A DNA stretch of 64,000 nt from Cinnamomum chago. Taxonomy: Eukaryota > Streptophyta > Magnoliopsida > Laurales > Lauraceae. A program made the translations under genes and the position numbers. Position 1 is the stretch's first letter; the number at the start of each line of letters is the position of its first letter. Below are positions 21,186 to 32,824 of the stretch, piece by piece. The DNA is taken from contig CP142455.1 of the NCBI GenBank assembly GCA_038049695.1, positions 66,288,501 through 66,352,500 on the forward strand, in the 5' to 3' direction. Under the pieces are notes generated by a model that did no database searches, was not told the origin of the DNA, and worked only from the letters and a program-made list of their open reading frames with translations.

Positions 21186-24100
21186 ATGAAGGAAGAAAAC
21201 AACAATCAAATTGTAACTTTAAACCAAAGTAGTATTGGAAAGGTCAGTTCCTTTGTTTGTTTGTGTTTTTTTATTTATTTTACCTCTTTTTTTAATTTTT
21301 TTTCTCACCTGGAACGAGTTGCAGGTTCTCGATATGTACGGACTTTCAGGTCAGAACATATGCCATATGTTCGGAACAGTAAGTTCGAACATATGGCTTT
21401 TGTTCGGACATTAATGTTCGAACAAATGGCTTGTGTTCGGACTTAAAGTTCCGAACACTTCATATGTTTGGATGTTTCATACCGAACATTGACATATTAT
21501 TATGTATTTTTTGTAGGCCTCTACGCAGGAAAGTCAGGTTGGATCGGAGTTTGTCATCGATTATACCAGTGAGTTTATAACTCAAGAGGTATGTCCGATT
21601 GTGAATTTATTACTCAAATTATAAATATTTGTTACTAAATTCATATTAAAATTGTTTACTGTAGATATTTCACACTCGCGATTCGTTGATCAGTTGGGCT
21701 CGTGGTGTAGGACGGAAAAACGGGTTTGTCATTGTGATAAAGGTTTCAAATGCTGCTCGGATAGGTGTCAAACCTAGAGTACTCCTTGCATGCGAAAGAA
21801 GTGGACAATATAAGCATGAAGAGGGCCAAAAGCGAAAAAGGGTCAAACAAACCGGTTAAAAAAAATGTGGATGCCCTTTCGCATTAAAGGGCATAAAGTT
21901 AGACTCAAATGATGATTGGATGTTGGAGGTCATATGTGGCGTGCACAATCATTTGGCAGCAGAACATTTAGAGGGGCATTCTTTTGCAGGCAGATTATCA
22001 AAGGAGGAAACTCAGTTGCTGGTTGATATGTCCAAGAGCATGGTTAGACCAAAAGAAATTTTGGTTACGTTGAACAAAGAAGTGAATTAAACGTAACCAC
22101 AGTGAAAACAATATACAATGCACGCTACAGATATAAAGTTAATGATCGAGGTGGAAGAAGTCAGATGCAACAACTGCTTGGGAAACTAACAGAGCATAAT
22201 TACATTGAATGGCATAAGACTTGTGAGGACAACGATACTGTAACTGACTTGATTTGGACGCACCCAAGCAGTTTAGATTTATTACGTGCATTTCCACATG
22301 TTTTGATAATGGACTGTACTTACAAGACCAATCGTTATCGCACGCCTCTATTGGAAGTTGTTGGAGTCACATCCACAGACATGACTTTTTCTGTATGCTT
22401 TGCATACCTTCATGCAAAACGCGAAGATAATTATGCATGGGCATTGGGTGTATTGTGGGAAATTATTGGTGATGGTATTTTTCCCGATGTCATTGTGACG
22501 GACAGAGAACTGTCATTCATGAACGCCATTAACAGAGTATTTCCGAATGCAACTCATTTGTTATGCAAATGGCATATTAATAGAAACGTATTGGCGAGAT
22601 GCAAAAAGTTGTTTGAAACTAAAGAGAAATGGGACAGGTTTATTATGAGCTAGAATATGTTAGTGTCTTCATCAACAGAAGAGGAGTTTGGTGAACAACT
22701 ACGTAAGCTAAATCAAGAATTCTGTACGTATCCTGATGCACTCAATTACATGAAGGGTAATTGGTTAGATCATTATAAGGAGAGATTTGTTTCTGCATGG
22801 ACAGACAATAGTATCCATTTTGGGAATACTACTTCGAACAGGTACTTTTAAAAAAATACCAATTATTTGATTTATGCCTATTAATTACTATGTCTCACCT
22901 CTTAACAATCATATGCAAGGCTGAGAGTTCACATGCACAGCTTAAGAGGCAGCTGGGATCAAGTCAAGGAAATTTTGAAGCGGTTTAGACTAAAATCCAC
23001 AATTTGCTTGAGTTGCAGCATACCGGTATCAAAGCTTCATTTGAGAAAAGTAAGAAAATTGTGCAACATAATTTCAAGCCGGCCGAATACAAAGAGATTC
23101 GTGGTAATGTCTCTAAGAATACACTTGAGAAAATCTTAACAGAAACCAAGAGAGCCAACCTAGTTGGAATTGACGCTAGTGTTTGTGGTTGTGTTATTCG
23201 ACGCACACATGGATTACCCTGTGCGCATGAGATTGCAGAATATATAAGTCAAGGGCGGCCTATTCCTCTAAGTTGCATACATCCTCATTGGTGTAAGCTT
23301 GATATGTTGCCTACTGCCCCGTCAACAAGTTCTTCTATGGGCCTGGATTGTAAGGCTGATTTGCAGTTACTGGAAAAACGGTTCAATGAATATGACTCCA
23401 CAAGAAAACTGCAACTTCTAAAGAAGATACGAGAACTATCAAAACCAGAAAGTACTCATTGGATAGAACCCGAAGTAAAATCAAGAACAAGAGGTAGACC
23501 AAGTATGAAAGTTGACACCTCAACTCGACGAGATCCAAGCGCATTTGAGTTGGTATCGTCTGCACAGGATAACTACTCTCCTAAATCAGTTACAATGACA
23601 GAAGTTATAGATAAAGGACGGCTAGAATGCAAACCAAAGAGAAGAGAAAAGATTAGTGCGATTCGTACGAGGTCAAGGAGCATTAATAATTATGTTCTCT
23701 CATTTCCCGTGGGGTTGAGGCCTTACATTCAACATGTAAAGGACGTCGCAGCTGATGGTAACTGTGGATTCAGAGCCATCGCTGGTTTGGTTGGTCTAGC
23801 TGAGGATGAATGGAGACAAGTTAGGAGAGATTTATTACAAGAGTTGCTTGCACATGTAGACCACTACAAACAATTATATGCGGTGGAGAACAGAGTTGGG
23901 GAATTGGTGGAAGCATTATCATACTATGATGACAACCCATGCTTGGACTATTGGATGACTTTGTCTGACATGGGGCACCTCATAGCGTCTCGTTATAATT
24001 TGGTTTTATACCACTTGAGCATAGAACAGTGTCTGACTTTCCTCCCATTGCGGTCTGTGCCAGTGCCAACACCTTTTCGGAACGAGCGAACAATAGGTTT

Positions 24101-24293
24101 TGTTAATCGGAATCATTTTGTTCAATTATTCTTAGTACCTGGTCATCCAATTCCGCCTATTGCAAATAAGTGGAGACAATTTCATCACTCTTGTGCGAAT
24201 GGTTGGGAGACTCCATACAGGGATCGGATTGTACAATTCAAAGAGCTTGTAACTCCAGATGTATCAACATGTGAGACAATTGATTTGGATTGA
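21186..24293 (+). pseudogene. Transposase-OTU gene, right copy, multiply disabled
   Basis: Exons correspond to 21186-21242, 21517-21588, 21665-22841 and about 22919-24293. Lesions compared with the left copy: TAA at 21857-21859 (Ser codon in the left copy), a 1-bp deletion near 22071-22076, TAG for Trp at 22651-22653, TAG for Trp at 22986-22988, and loss of the intron-3 acceptor (TAG became CAA at about 22916-22918). It keeps Trp at the place where the left copy has TGA. The OTU domain is open and retains DGNC and NHFVQL. The linker has 9 extra residues (around 23589-23615) absent from the left copy. Confidence 0.93.
21334..21490. repeat. Palindrome array C, right copy
   Basis: TGTTCGG-type palindromes within intron 1 of the right transposase gene, matching array C of the left copy but with fewer units and different point changes. 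Confidence 0.92.
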
Positions 24294-24495
24294 ATAGAAC
24301 TACCTGGTCATCCAAGCGAATTTATGTTGCATGTAATAACTATTTTTAAACATTTGATGGAGTTTGGAATGTGTTTTAGTAGTTTCTTTTTATTGTATTT
24401 AATGAATGCTTTGATGTATGTACAAATTTTAAAACTACTAGGATGTATTGGTTTTGCCGCCTATTACAGGTTTTTAAAGGTGATGTGAGTTACAG

Positions 24496-24598
24496 TTAAT
24501 GTTCGGAAACACAGGGCCGAACAAACTGGGTTTGTTCGGAAACACAGTGCCGAACAAATGGCATTTGTTCAGCACTGTGTTTCCGAACAAATGTTCAG
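24496..24598. repeat. Palindrome array B, right copy
   Basis: Palindromes with the AAACACAGTG-type centre between the convergent 3' ends of the right transposase and PMD genes. Shorter than the left array B (about 103 against 151 bp). Confidence 0.92.
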
Positions 24599-24863
24599 AG
24601 TTCGTCCCTTTCGAAGATTTTCATATACACTTTTGAAGATTTATGGTCCTACATCTGTAACAATTCAAGCATATTCCAAACAAAAAATCAAAGGTAAAAT
24701 AAACAAAATACCATTTGAATTAACTAAGATAGTACAACCACTTTCCAAATAAAAGACTACTTAAAAGAGGATCCAAGTCTTATAACAACCATCCAAATTA
24801 CAACAAAAAAATCTAAAGAAATACAAGCATTCATTTTTGTTAGTCAAACTTCTTCATATTTCA

Positions 24864-26742
24864 TCAGTTGTTCCTTCCCCTTGTTGACCTGCTGCGGGTG
24901 TAACTCTGTCCACTCATGTGGGGATGTCGAATGGTTCGTTGAGCATCGGCAATGGACATTCCCCGTAAAACGTGGGCAACCTGATTCACATGGGTATATA
25001 GTCCCCATGGATCTTCAACCCAATGGTCCTCACCCCTTTCCATGACTTCATCGAGAATGAATAGTGCATCCGAATTACGATGCTCATAGTCCACCGTATT
25101 GTTTGACTGTGTTTCGTCGGGTCTGGGTGCAAAATTAGAGTGATGATTTGGGTTTTGTAATATCCTCCACGAGACTCGTTTATACCAATCCATATACCCG
25201 GGAACACAATCTGCAGGACGCCTTACTGGTTGACTACGGTTCAATGCAGACAGTAGGTGATTAGGCCATCCCTCCCAAATTTGATTCATGTATTGATACG
25301 CGATATGGTAGTCACGGGCAGTCGGACCCCGCGTAGCGCGAATGGGGGCTAATGGCGGTGGAGGAATAGTTTGTACTCTCCCAAACTGTCTGAGCACCCT
25401 ATCCGGATGATAAGGCTCAACAACATCCATGCACTTGAAGCATCCACAGTAGTATGCAACCTCGTTGAAAGGGTGATAGCGCCTAACATCACGATATGGG
25501 TCCCAAGTGACCTGAAAATAGTGAATCCAATTATAAGATATGAAAATACATAATACAGAATAATAACTTCATGTGATAGAAAATGAGTAAGAAAATTTGC
25601 GTAGTTACCAAGTCAGTGCTCATGGAATCAAGTCTCTCTCGTAATGCCTGTAAAGGCGCAGACTCCCTACGAGAGACCCATCGATGGACCCGGAGGTGAT
25701 CGGGCTGATAGTGAATGTTTGGAGTTGGAGCCAAACATTCAAAGTGCTCGTACACCTAAGCTTCCAATAGAGTCAGGTAACCGGCAATTTGTTTAACTTT
25801 ACGCCGGGTTGCTAACCCCAACTGCCTGTATAAGTATGCCAATGCAGCAGTACCCCATGCATATGAACATACGTTATCCAAATCCACCAGATGTGTAAGA
25901 AATATGATCGACACCCTCATGCCACTCTTGTCTGTGAACAACGTACATCCCAGTAAGTACAGAAGGTAAGCTTTGACTGCACAGTCAACCATCTCCTCTC
26001 CATCATCGTCAGACATTCCACCAAACCTTTCCCGTAGCCACTCCAATCTAACAGATTGGCCCCGCACCTGGATCAGCTCATCATGTGCCTCTATGGGTTC
26101 TACTCCTAGTGCATCAACAAGGAGTGCTTGAGCTGCCTCATATGTCATTCTATCATTATACGAGACTGTCCGCCCCGTCACTGGGATGCCTATGATGGAT
26201 GCAACATCATCTAAAGTGATGGCCATCTCACCAAATGGCATGTCAAAGGTGTTAGTCTCAGGTTGCCACCTTTCCACAAAACCCGATACAATAATCTTAT
26301 TGACAGAGCGGTATGATGCAGTCACTAAGGGAGCCAAACTGGACCTGGACATCCATCGCCTGAACCTATCAGACTCATTCAATTGTCATTGCCACAATGG
26401 CACTTTCTGACCATGGCTTAGACACTTCAGTGGTCCTTGATCCCGCAGTCAACAATTGATACATCATTATCGAAAAAATTCACAACTTAATAAATCAATC
26501 AAACTTCATATGAAACAAACGAAACACACCTCTCCACTCCAAATATACCCAGTGATATGTGTATCAAAGCTGGTCAATAACGACATATCTCGTGGCCCAT
26601 GAGCTGGTTGTTCTTCCATCTCTGGTTGTTCTTCAACGTCCTCCTCACGAAGAACAGGTTCTTCTACAACCTCTTCCACTCGGTAGCGACGCCTTCTGTT
26701 AGAAGCAGTAGGTCGCACCCTAGAAGAGCTCGGTTGGTCCAT
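24864..26742 (-). pseudogene. Plant mobile domain gene, right copy, disabled
   Basis: Exons correspond to 26742-26530, 26442-about 25609 and 25511-24864. The sequence is colinear with the intact left copy. Lesions: the exon-2 acceptor AG reads GG (26443-26444), Trp to TGA at 26386-26388, and Trp to TAG at 25756-25758. Exon 1 has three extra codons relative to the left copy. The exon-3 segment is fully open. Confidence 0.92.
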
Positions 26743-26787
26743 ATCTGAAATAAAAATACAAACATTGTAGGATTATGATGTTTCAAA

Positions 26788-26870
26788 CAAACTGTTCGGA
26801 TGTTCAGTTCCGAACAAAGTCAGGTCCGAACAAATCCATTTTGTTCGGACTTTCAGGTCCGAACAAACCA
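26788..26870. repeat. Palindrome array A, right copy (shortened)
   Basis: Two complete TGTTCGG palindromes and one half unit, against four units in the left copy. The half unit lacks its left arm, so a deletion between repeat units is the simplest explanation. Confidence 0.92.
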
Positions 26871-27331
26871 TGCTTTCTGTGTGGAAAATAAATGGCGATG
26901 ATGGTGTACAAACCAACCCAAATGCATGGAAAAACGTCACCATTGTTTGTAAAAACCTACATTGAATGAGAATCTATCCCCATAACAAGTTTTCATGAAA
27001 AAAAAAAAAGGTAATCTAAGATGGATAAAATGGTAAAGAATGAATGGTGAAGAAAAATGAAATGACAATGGTGGAGATAGAGATTTATCTTTGAAAGAGG
27101 AGATTGTGTAGATGATTGTAAACGCTGGAGTAACGCCGAAGAGATAATTGACGTCGGAGAAGTGGAGAGAGTGGGAAGAAAAATGGATCGGCTGATGTTG
27201 GTGAAGAGAAAGAAAAACGTCTGTGTGTGGGAAGAAAGAGGGAAATGGAGAGAGGGTTAAAATGGAGATTTCTGCTGTGTGTGGAAAGAAAAAATGTCAT
27301 TTTTAAATTATTGTGATGTGTGTGGAGAGAA

Positions 27332-27375
27332 ATTGTGTGGGAAAAGCTAAATTTTGTGTGCCAATAGCAAGATCC
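27332..27375 (-). repeat. Terminal inverted repeat, outer end of right MULE
   Basis: On the minus strand it reads CTTGCTATTGGCACAC then AAAATTTAGCTTTTCCCACAC, matching both inner ends almost exactly. The first bases are changed (GGAT for GGGG). ATTTTTTT follows at 27376. Confidence 0.92.
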
Positions 27376-27383
27376 ATTTTTTT

Positions 27384-29290
27384 GGAGAGCCAGATCCTCT
27401 TATTTTCACATGCAGAATTGGGCCACTTCATTTTAAGAGGTAAAGCCTTTATTTCTCTAAAATGGGCAGACAACTAAAATCTGAGCCAAACACTCTTATT
27501 TTTATTATCTCTGACCGCTTTAAACATTTATACAAGTAGAGGCTGAAAATAGAGATGCCAAACACGGGCTAAGTATCACTCAGACCTGAATGTGGGCCTG
27601 GTGATATTTAAATATTAAGACAACCATCCCAGTAAACTACCTTAATTGTCAAGTTGACTCTATTCCCTAGCTTGCATATGATTCGCCAATCCATTGGTTA
27701 TTTTAGCATCATCAGCCAGCTTGTGTGGGCCCATGAAATGAATGTCTGCTAAATCAAGCCAAAGCCAAGGCTTGGAGTAAAATCAAGGAAAGTTCTAACC
27801 CACATATTACAATGCTCCAAGGGAGTCTGGCTCAATTTGCCACGACCAAGGAGACCATCACAGTAGGTCAAGCTTCAACTCATCACACCCAATGAAAACT
27901 CAAATCAGTCGGATTCACACATTCTTGTTTTGGATCATGAGAAAATTCAAGGAGAAAGTGAGTGCAGTGCACGGCCGAGGTGCGTGCAGTGCACAGTTGA
28001 GTTATAATTTAAACATTCTAGATACAGAGAGGTATGATTATGAATGATGATAACCCTTCAGCAGTATGCAATATTACATGATCATGCTTGTGAAGAACAC
28101 AATGTTATAGGTAAATATAGTTAGTTGCATGTGTGCCATTCAAGCATTTGTATGAAGCCATGGACTAGCCTAAATTAATGTGAGTTTATTATGTCAGTGA
28201 AGACCCAATTCATACCTGATTTTTCACGATTGATTTTTTTTTTCTTTTTTTTGCTGAAGCTCTGTTGGATCATTTGATCATTCAGATTTTGAAGGACCCA
28301 TTTTTATCTTTCCACGATTGGTGATAAAAGATTTTCACCTACAAGCAGACTGCATATGCACATTATGGGGTCTGGGCCTTCTGTCTCATATCCAGCCAGC
28401 CTGACTGAGCACACCTCATATCCAATGGGATTATAGCTGACCGATTCTGGAACCAAACCCAGTACACTATAATGGTGGATTTGAACCCAGACTAATTGCA
28501 TTTTTAGCCAAAATCAAGATCTCTAGTTGATTTCTAGTTGTTTATTAATCAATCTATTTGGACAACTGAGACTAACAATTTAAAAAAAAATCGATAGTAA
28601 GAAAAACCGTAACTCTACAAACCAAATTTTTCTAAAATGATAAATGATGCTTTTGCAATAAAAGGGGTAGCAAGATCATAGGTCAAAAGAAAAATAAAGA
28701 GGCCAAGAGCCTAAGAGCCCAAGACCTAACTGTTGCTCGCCATGTACAGACACACCAAACCGAGAGAAACCCTTGGAGTTTTGGGTAAATCTTGGTGTGA
28801 ATCAGTGAATTGTGCAAGACAGAGGAAAAAAACCTCAACCCAATTCTTCATGCTCGTGATGCCCCTTGATGGTAAGATGGGCTTATGAAGAAACCTATTG
28901 AGAAGAAAGGAAATGAGAGATGGGGCTTATTGATGGAGAGATGGGGTTTGGGGAAAATGAATAAGAAAGAAAAAAAGAGATGGGGTTCGGTACCTCCAAT
29001 AGAACCAGCCCACCCCAACAACAAGAACCAGACTAGCAAGTGTGAAGATTGATCGAAGCAACCAAAGCAATCTGTGGCTCTTGGTCTCACCCTTCTGAGA
29101 TTCCTAGTCAAGGCAGAGGCGTGCTTGAGAAAAAGAGAGCAGGGGGCAGGAGAGAAAGCGGGAGTTGTTAATAGCCGATTTTGACGTATGATGGTTTGAT
29201 ATCCTATGGATCAAAGCCACAGCCAAGGATAATTTATGGATAGATTGATTTTGTGGCCTTTTGTTTGTCGTTGTTTTTAAAGACTTCTAG
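27384..29290. other. Intergenic, no recognisable gene
   Basis: Non-coding AT-rich sequence. 27554-27571 (GATGCCAAACACGGGCTA) mirrors 11534-11550 across the MULE pair. A purine-rich stretch at 29110-29160 and short open frames at 28304-28501 and 28848-29111 show no recognisable domain. Confidence 0.5.
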
Positions 29291-29295
29291 AGAAA

Positions 29296-29860
29296 TCAAT
29301 GCACTCCATAAAATTTACCCTAACTACGAAGAGGGGAAATCCTCGCAATTTATACGTAGCAATAACCAAGATGATTCAAACTCAAATGCAACCTTATCTC
29401 TAATAACCAAACTAACCAACCTAATCCTATCTCCTATCAGAAAAGATGATAACTATCTCCTATTACCTATCAGAAAAAATGATAAATATCTATCATCATG
29501 TCTTCTTGGAGTCTGTCGGTGCCGGTGGCCTACTGGATTAGATTTGTCACGATTTCTTTATTGATGAGTGAGTAGGAGATGATGATCATTTCTTTATTGA
29601 AATAGAAAAATTGACTGTAATTATTGCGGAAGATAGAATCGTGCCACAGCTTGATCGTGAAATATCACTGGGCTCATCTCTGATACTATAAAGACTTTCA
29701 AATAATTTCCATAAAATCACCATAACTATGAAGAGAGGAAATCCTCTCAATTTATACACAGTAATAACTAAGATGATTCAAATTCAAATGCAATCTTATC
29801 CCTAGTAACCAAACCAACCAACCTAATCCTATCTCTAACATCCTATCTCCTATCTCTGAC
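29296..29860. repeat. Direct repeat, two copies about 400 bp apart
   Basis: About 29296-29440 and about 29705-29860 share the series CATAAAAT..ACC.TAACTA, GAGG(G)GAAATCCTC, CAATTTATAC, AAGATGATTCAAA and CCAACCTAATCCTATCT. They look like the two ends of a small degenerate element, but no TG..CA ends or target duplication were found. Confidence 0.7.
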
Positions 29861-29879
29861 AGTTTTTGGAAAATGGTCT

Positions 29880-30560
29880 ATTTATTTGCGTTGAGTTGGA
29901 ATATTTGTAATTCATTGTTAAATGACAGTTTTGTCTGCATGGAGTTGAAATACATAAAAAGTAATTGATTCAAATGGGTATGCAGACAAGCATTTTAAAT
30001 GTGCCTACTCATTTTCATTAATTCATTGTGTCGGAATAAATGGGAAGTGATTGATTCAAATGGTAAATCTGTTTTCATCTCAAATGGACCTACTTAACAT
30101 TGACAAATCTAAGAATTCATTGTCAAATGGGCCTGTGGTTTGCGTAGAATTGGAATAAATAGGGAGTAATTGATTAAAATTGGTGTTCTTGTTGGCATGG
30201 AATATGAGTGCATAGGAATTCGCTCTCCAATGGACCTACTATTTTATAAGGAATTGGGATTACATAAGAAGACTTTGTGAAATGGGCATGCCCATACGCA
30301 TGGATTTGGAAGACATAGGGAGTGATTGATTCCGGTTGCCCTGTTTGTTTGTATATAATTGATTATATAGGAATTCATTCTTTAAATGCCTTGTTTGTTT
30401 GCATTAGATTGAAACGAATAAGAATTTGTTGATGGCTGGGCCAATTTATTTGGATGTAATTGGATTACAAAGGAAGTAACTAATTCAAGTAGGTCTGGTT
30501 GTTTAAATGGAATTCGAAAATGTAGAAATTCATTGTCAAAAGGGTTTGTTTGTTTGTATG
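29880..30560. repeat. Degenerate tandem repeat array
   Basis: Loosely repeated units contain TTTGTTTGCATGGAATTGG-like words, 'ACATAGGGAGTGATTGATTCA' variants and 'GGAATTCATTGTCAAATGGGCC' variants at spacings of roughly 60-120 bp. No open frame crosses it. It is an old satellite-like or subterminal-repeat array. Confidence 0.65.
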
Positions 30561-32824
30561 GGATTGAATACATATGTAAACAAAAAATCAAAATTTTATA
30601 TATAGTTTACACGTAGTTAAAATAAACATTGCAAAAAGAAAATGACTACTAAGTGTCCACATTATGCATGGTGAATTTTTTTTTTTTTGGAGCAAATTAA
30701 TCTTTACTTGATATCACAATTTCATGGGTATTCCCATCTTCTTCAATTATCTTCTACCTATTTCATTCTCCAAAATCCATCGAAACCCCTTAGAAATCCA
30801 AAATCCCCGTCCCTTCATAGGATCAACCCATCCACAACCCATATCCTCTTCACAAAATCACCTCACAGCCAAAATCCAATTTCCTTTTTCTCAAAATCTT
30901 CCCATATCCAAATATCCTCGTAAAATCACTTCTATGCATGGTCTTCATTATATATTTATATAGGGGAGAGCTATACAACGCCCAGATAGTTTTTTAAGGA
31001 GAAAATGCCCATCCTAGTGAGGTCTGAAACTTCCCGATGATGAAATTTTGAAATCTTATGTCGGTAGGTATATATGTCTTACAAATGATTCCATCGTTAG
31101 CTCGAGATATAGGCCTACCATGAATTTTGAGAAATTGAGAAACTTCCCTGGCGATAAATAAGCATGGAGTCCCTAGGCCAAATTTAGACGCATGGAATGC
31201 TTGTGAGCCTGAACTCATGTGGCCATGGGCCTATTGACCCGAAGACGTGGCCGGCTGACTTCTTGATCTTGTGACTAATTATCCCATTAATGGGCACGAA
31301 ACATTTATAATTTGAGTCTCATTCTAACAGAACGAAAGGTATAAAAAAAATTCTATTTTCGATTAGAGTCATATAAGAGAATAAGAAAAACAAACAAATA
31401 TTACCCACATTTTGTCTAATAACTGCCTCAAAAGTAAAAACATTACCATCATTTTCAAGAAAAAACTGGACAGCCTTCAATCACTATCCCTTTAGCGGTA
31501 GGGCAAGTTGCAAGAGGACAGTGATCACCCAATTCCATTCCTCCCCACCAATCCACTCCATTACCTAAAATTTCTCTCTCAAACCTATCATTTCTCTCTT
31601 AAAAAAAATTCAAAAACACTCTTTAAATTTTCAAATTCAAATTCTTAAAAAAGATATTGCATACTATCCTGGCCACATGGATTTCTGATGTTTCTCTTCC
31701 ATCTGAATGTGTAAGATCAATGCACCATGGGTTGTGGCCTAATTACAATGATGAATCATATCCGTCCAACTGTGATCCCGAGAGGCCTTTTGATGCCTCC
31801 AAGGTATGTTTATGAGTTATCAACATCTTTTCTTCACTATCATATATTAGTTTAAACTCGAAAGAGTCTCGGAATGTATCACAAATAGATACGTAAAGAT
31901 CTCTGACGTTCTCGTATATCAATGGACATTAGAATCTGGGTACGTTTACATCAATATCGTACATGTATTGAAATGCTTCAATTGAGAGGTTACTCTTGGG
32001 TATGTTTACTTCATTTTGGGCAAAAGATCAGCATTTGTAGGGTTGTTTATTTTTTTACCAGTTTTTTAAAAATTTAGTTCTTTAGTTGAACCAGTTAATT
32101 TTAAAATTTTGGTTCAGCAGCTTTCTTGGCAACACCAAACCATTGGTCTCCCTAAGATAACATTTTCATACATTAGATTGCCACTTGATTGTATTGGATC
32201 AATATTCATATCTAATCCTAAATCAACAACTATCAAATCTCAAATTTAATCAAAGCAACAGTCAAAGACTCTCAAATTAAAATGTGGAAACTACATTTTG
32301 AGGTCATGTTTAAGAATTGATAATCACATAGGAAAAAGAAAAAAGTAATCACCATCAATAATCACATGGAAAGCATAATAATATGAGCCATTAGATGCAA
32401 CATGTATTCTGCAAATCAAACTTTTGGGTTAGATTTATGGTTTCTTTATTTGCTATCGAACCAGGAGGATTACAACCATCATAATATTTGATACCGAACT
32501 ATGCTAAGGAAAATTACGACCATCTTGAGGCCGTTGTGTTATGCTACGAAGATTGTGATGGAAATGTGAATATAAAAGTGTTATAAAAATTTATTTTTCC
32601 ACAACAACATATTTGAATCTTTAGTTTAACTTTAGATATAAGTTATAGCTATTTAGTTTATAGCTAATCTAAATATTCTAAGTTTTAGTTTAACTTTAGA
32701 TATAAGTTATAGTGTTTTTTTTTATTATAGTTAATTTGAGATTTTATTTGTTGTTCTCTAAAAAAGTTAATTTATGAAGCAAATTCTAATTATTTTTTTT
32801 CGCCCAGGCTTAGCATGAACCTTT
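30561..32824. other. Intergenic, no recognisable gene
   Basis: AT-rich. It includes a C-rich leader-like tract (30740-30930) and a short direct repeat of TAGTTTAACTTTAGATATAA at about 32627 and 32687. No domain or transposon ends were recognised. Confidence 0.45.

Larger units (their letters stand above)
20897..27375. mobile_element. MULE-type DNA transposon, right copy (inverted, decayed)
   Basis: 6479-bp inverted copy of the element at 14299-20888, colinear throughout. The TIRs are at 20897-20940 and 27332-27375, the latter followed by ATTTTTTT at 27376-27383. Both genes are present but disabled. The copy is shorter mainly because its palindrome arrays have fewer units. The arms differ by scattered substitutions plus indels, so they are not a recent or assembly-generated perfect duplication. 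Confidence 0.93.

Noticed and set aside
11534-27571. Claim of a single outer DNA transposon enclosing the MULE pair
   Set aside because: Only about 17 bp of inverted similarity and no target duplication; reported as a low-interest finding rather than a feature.
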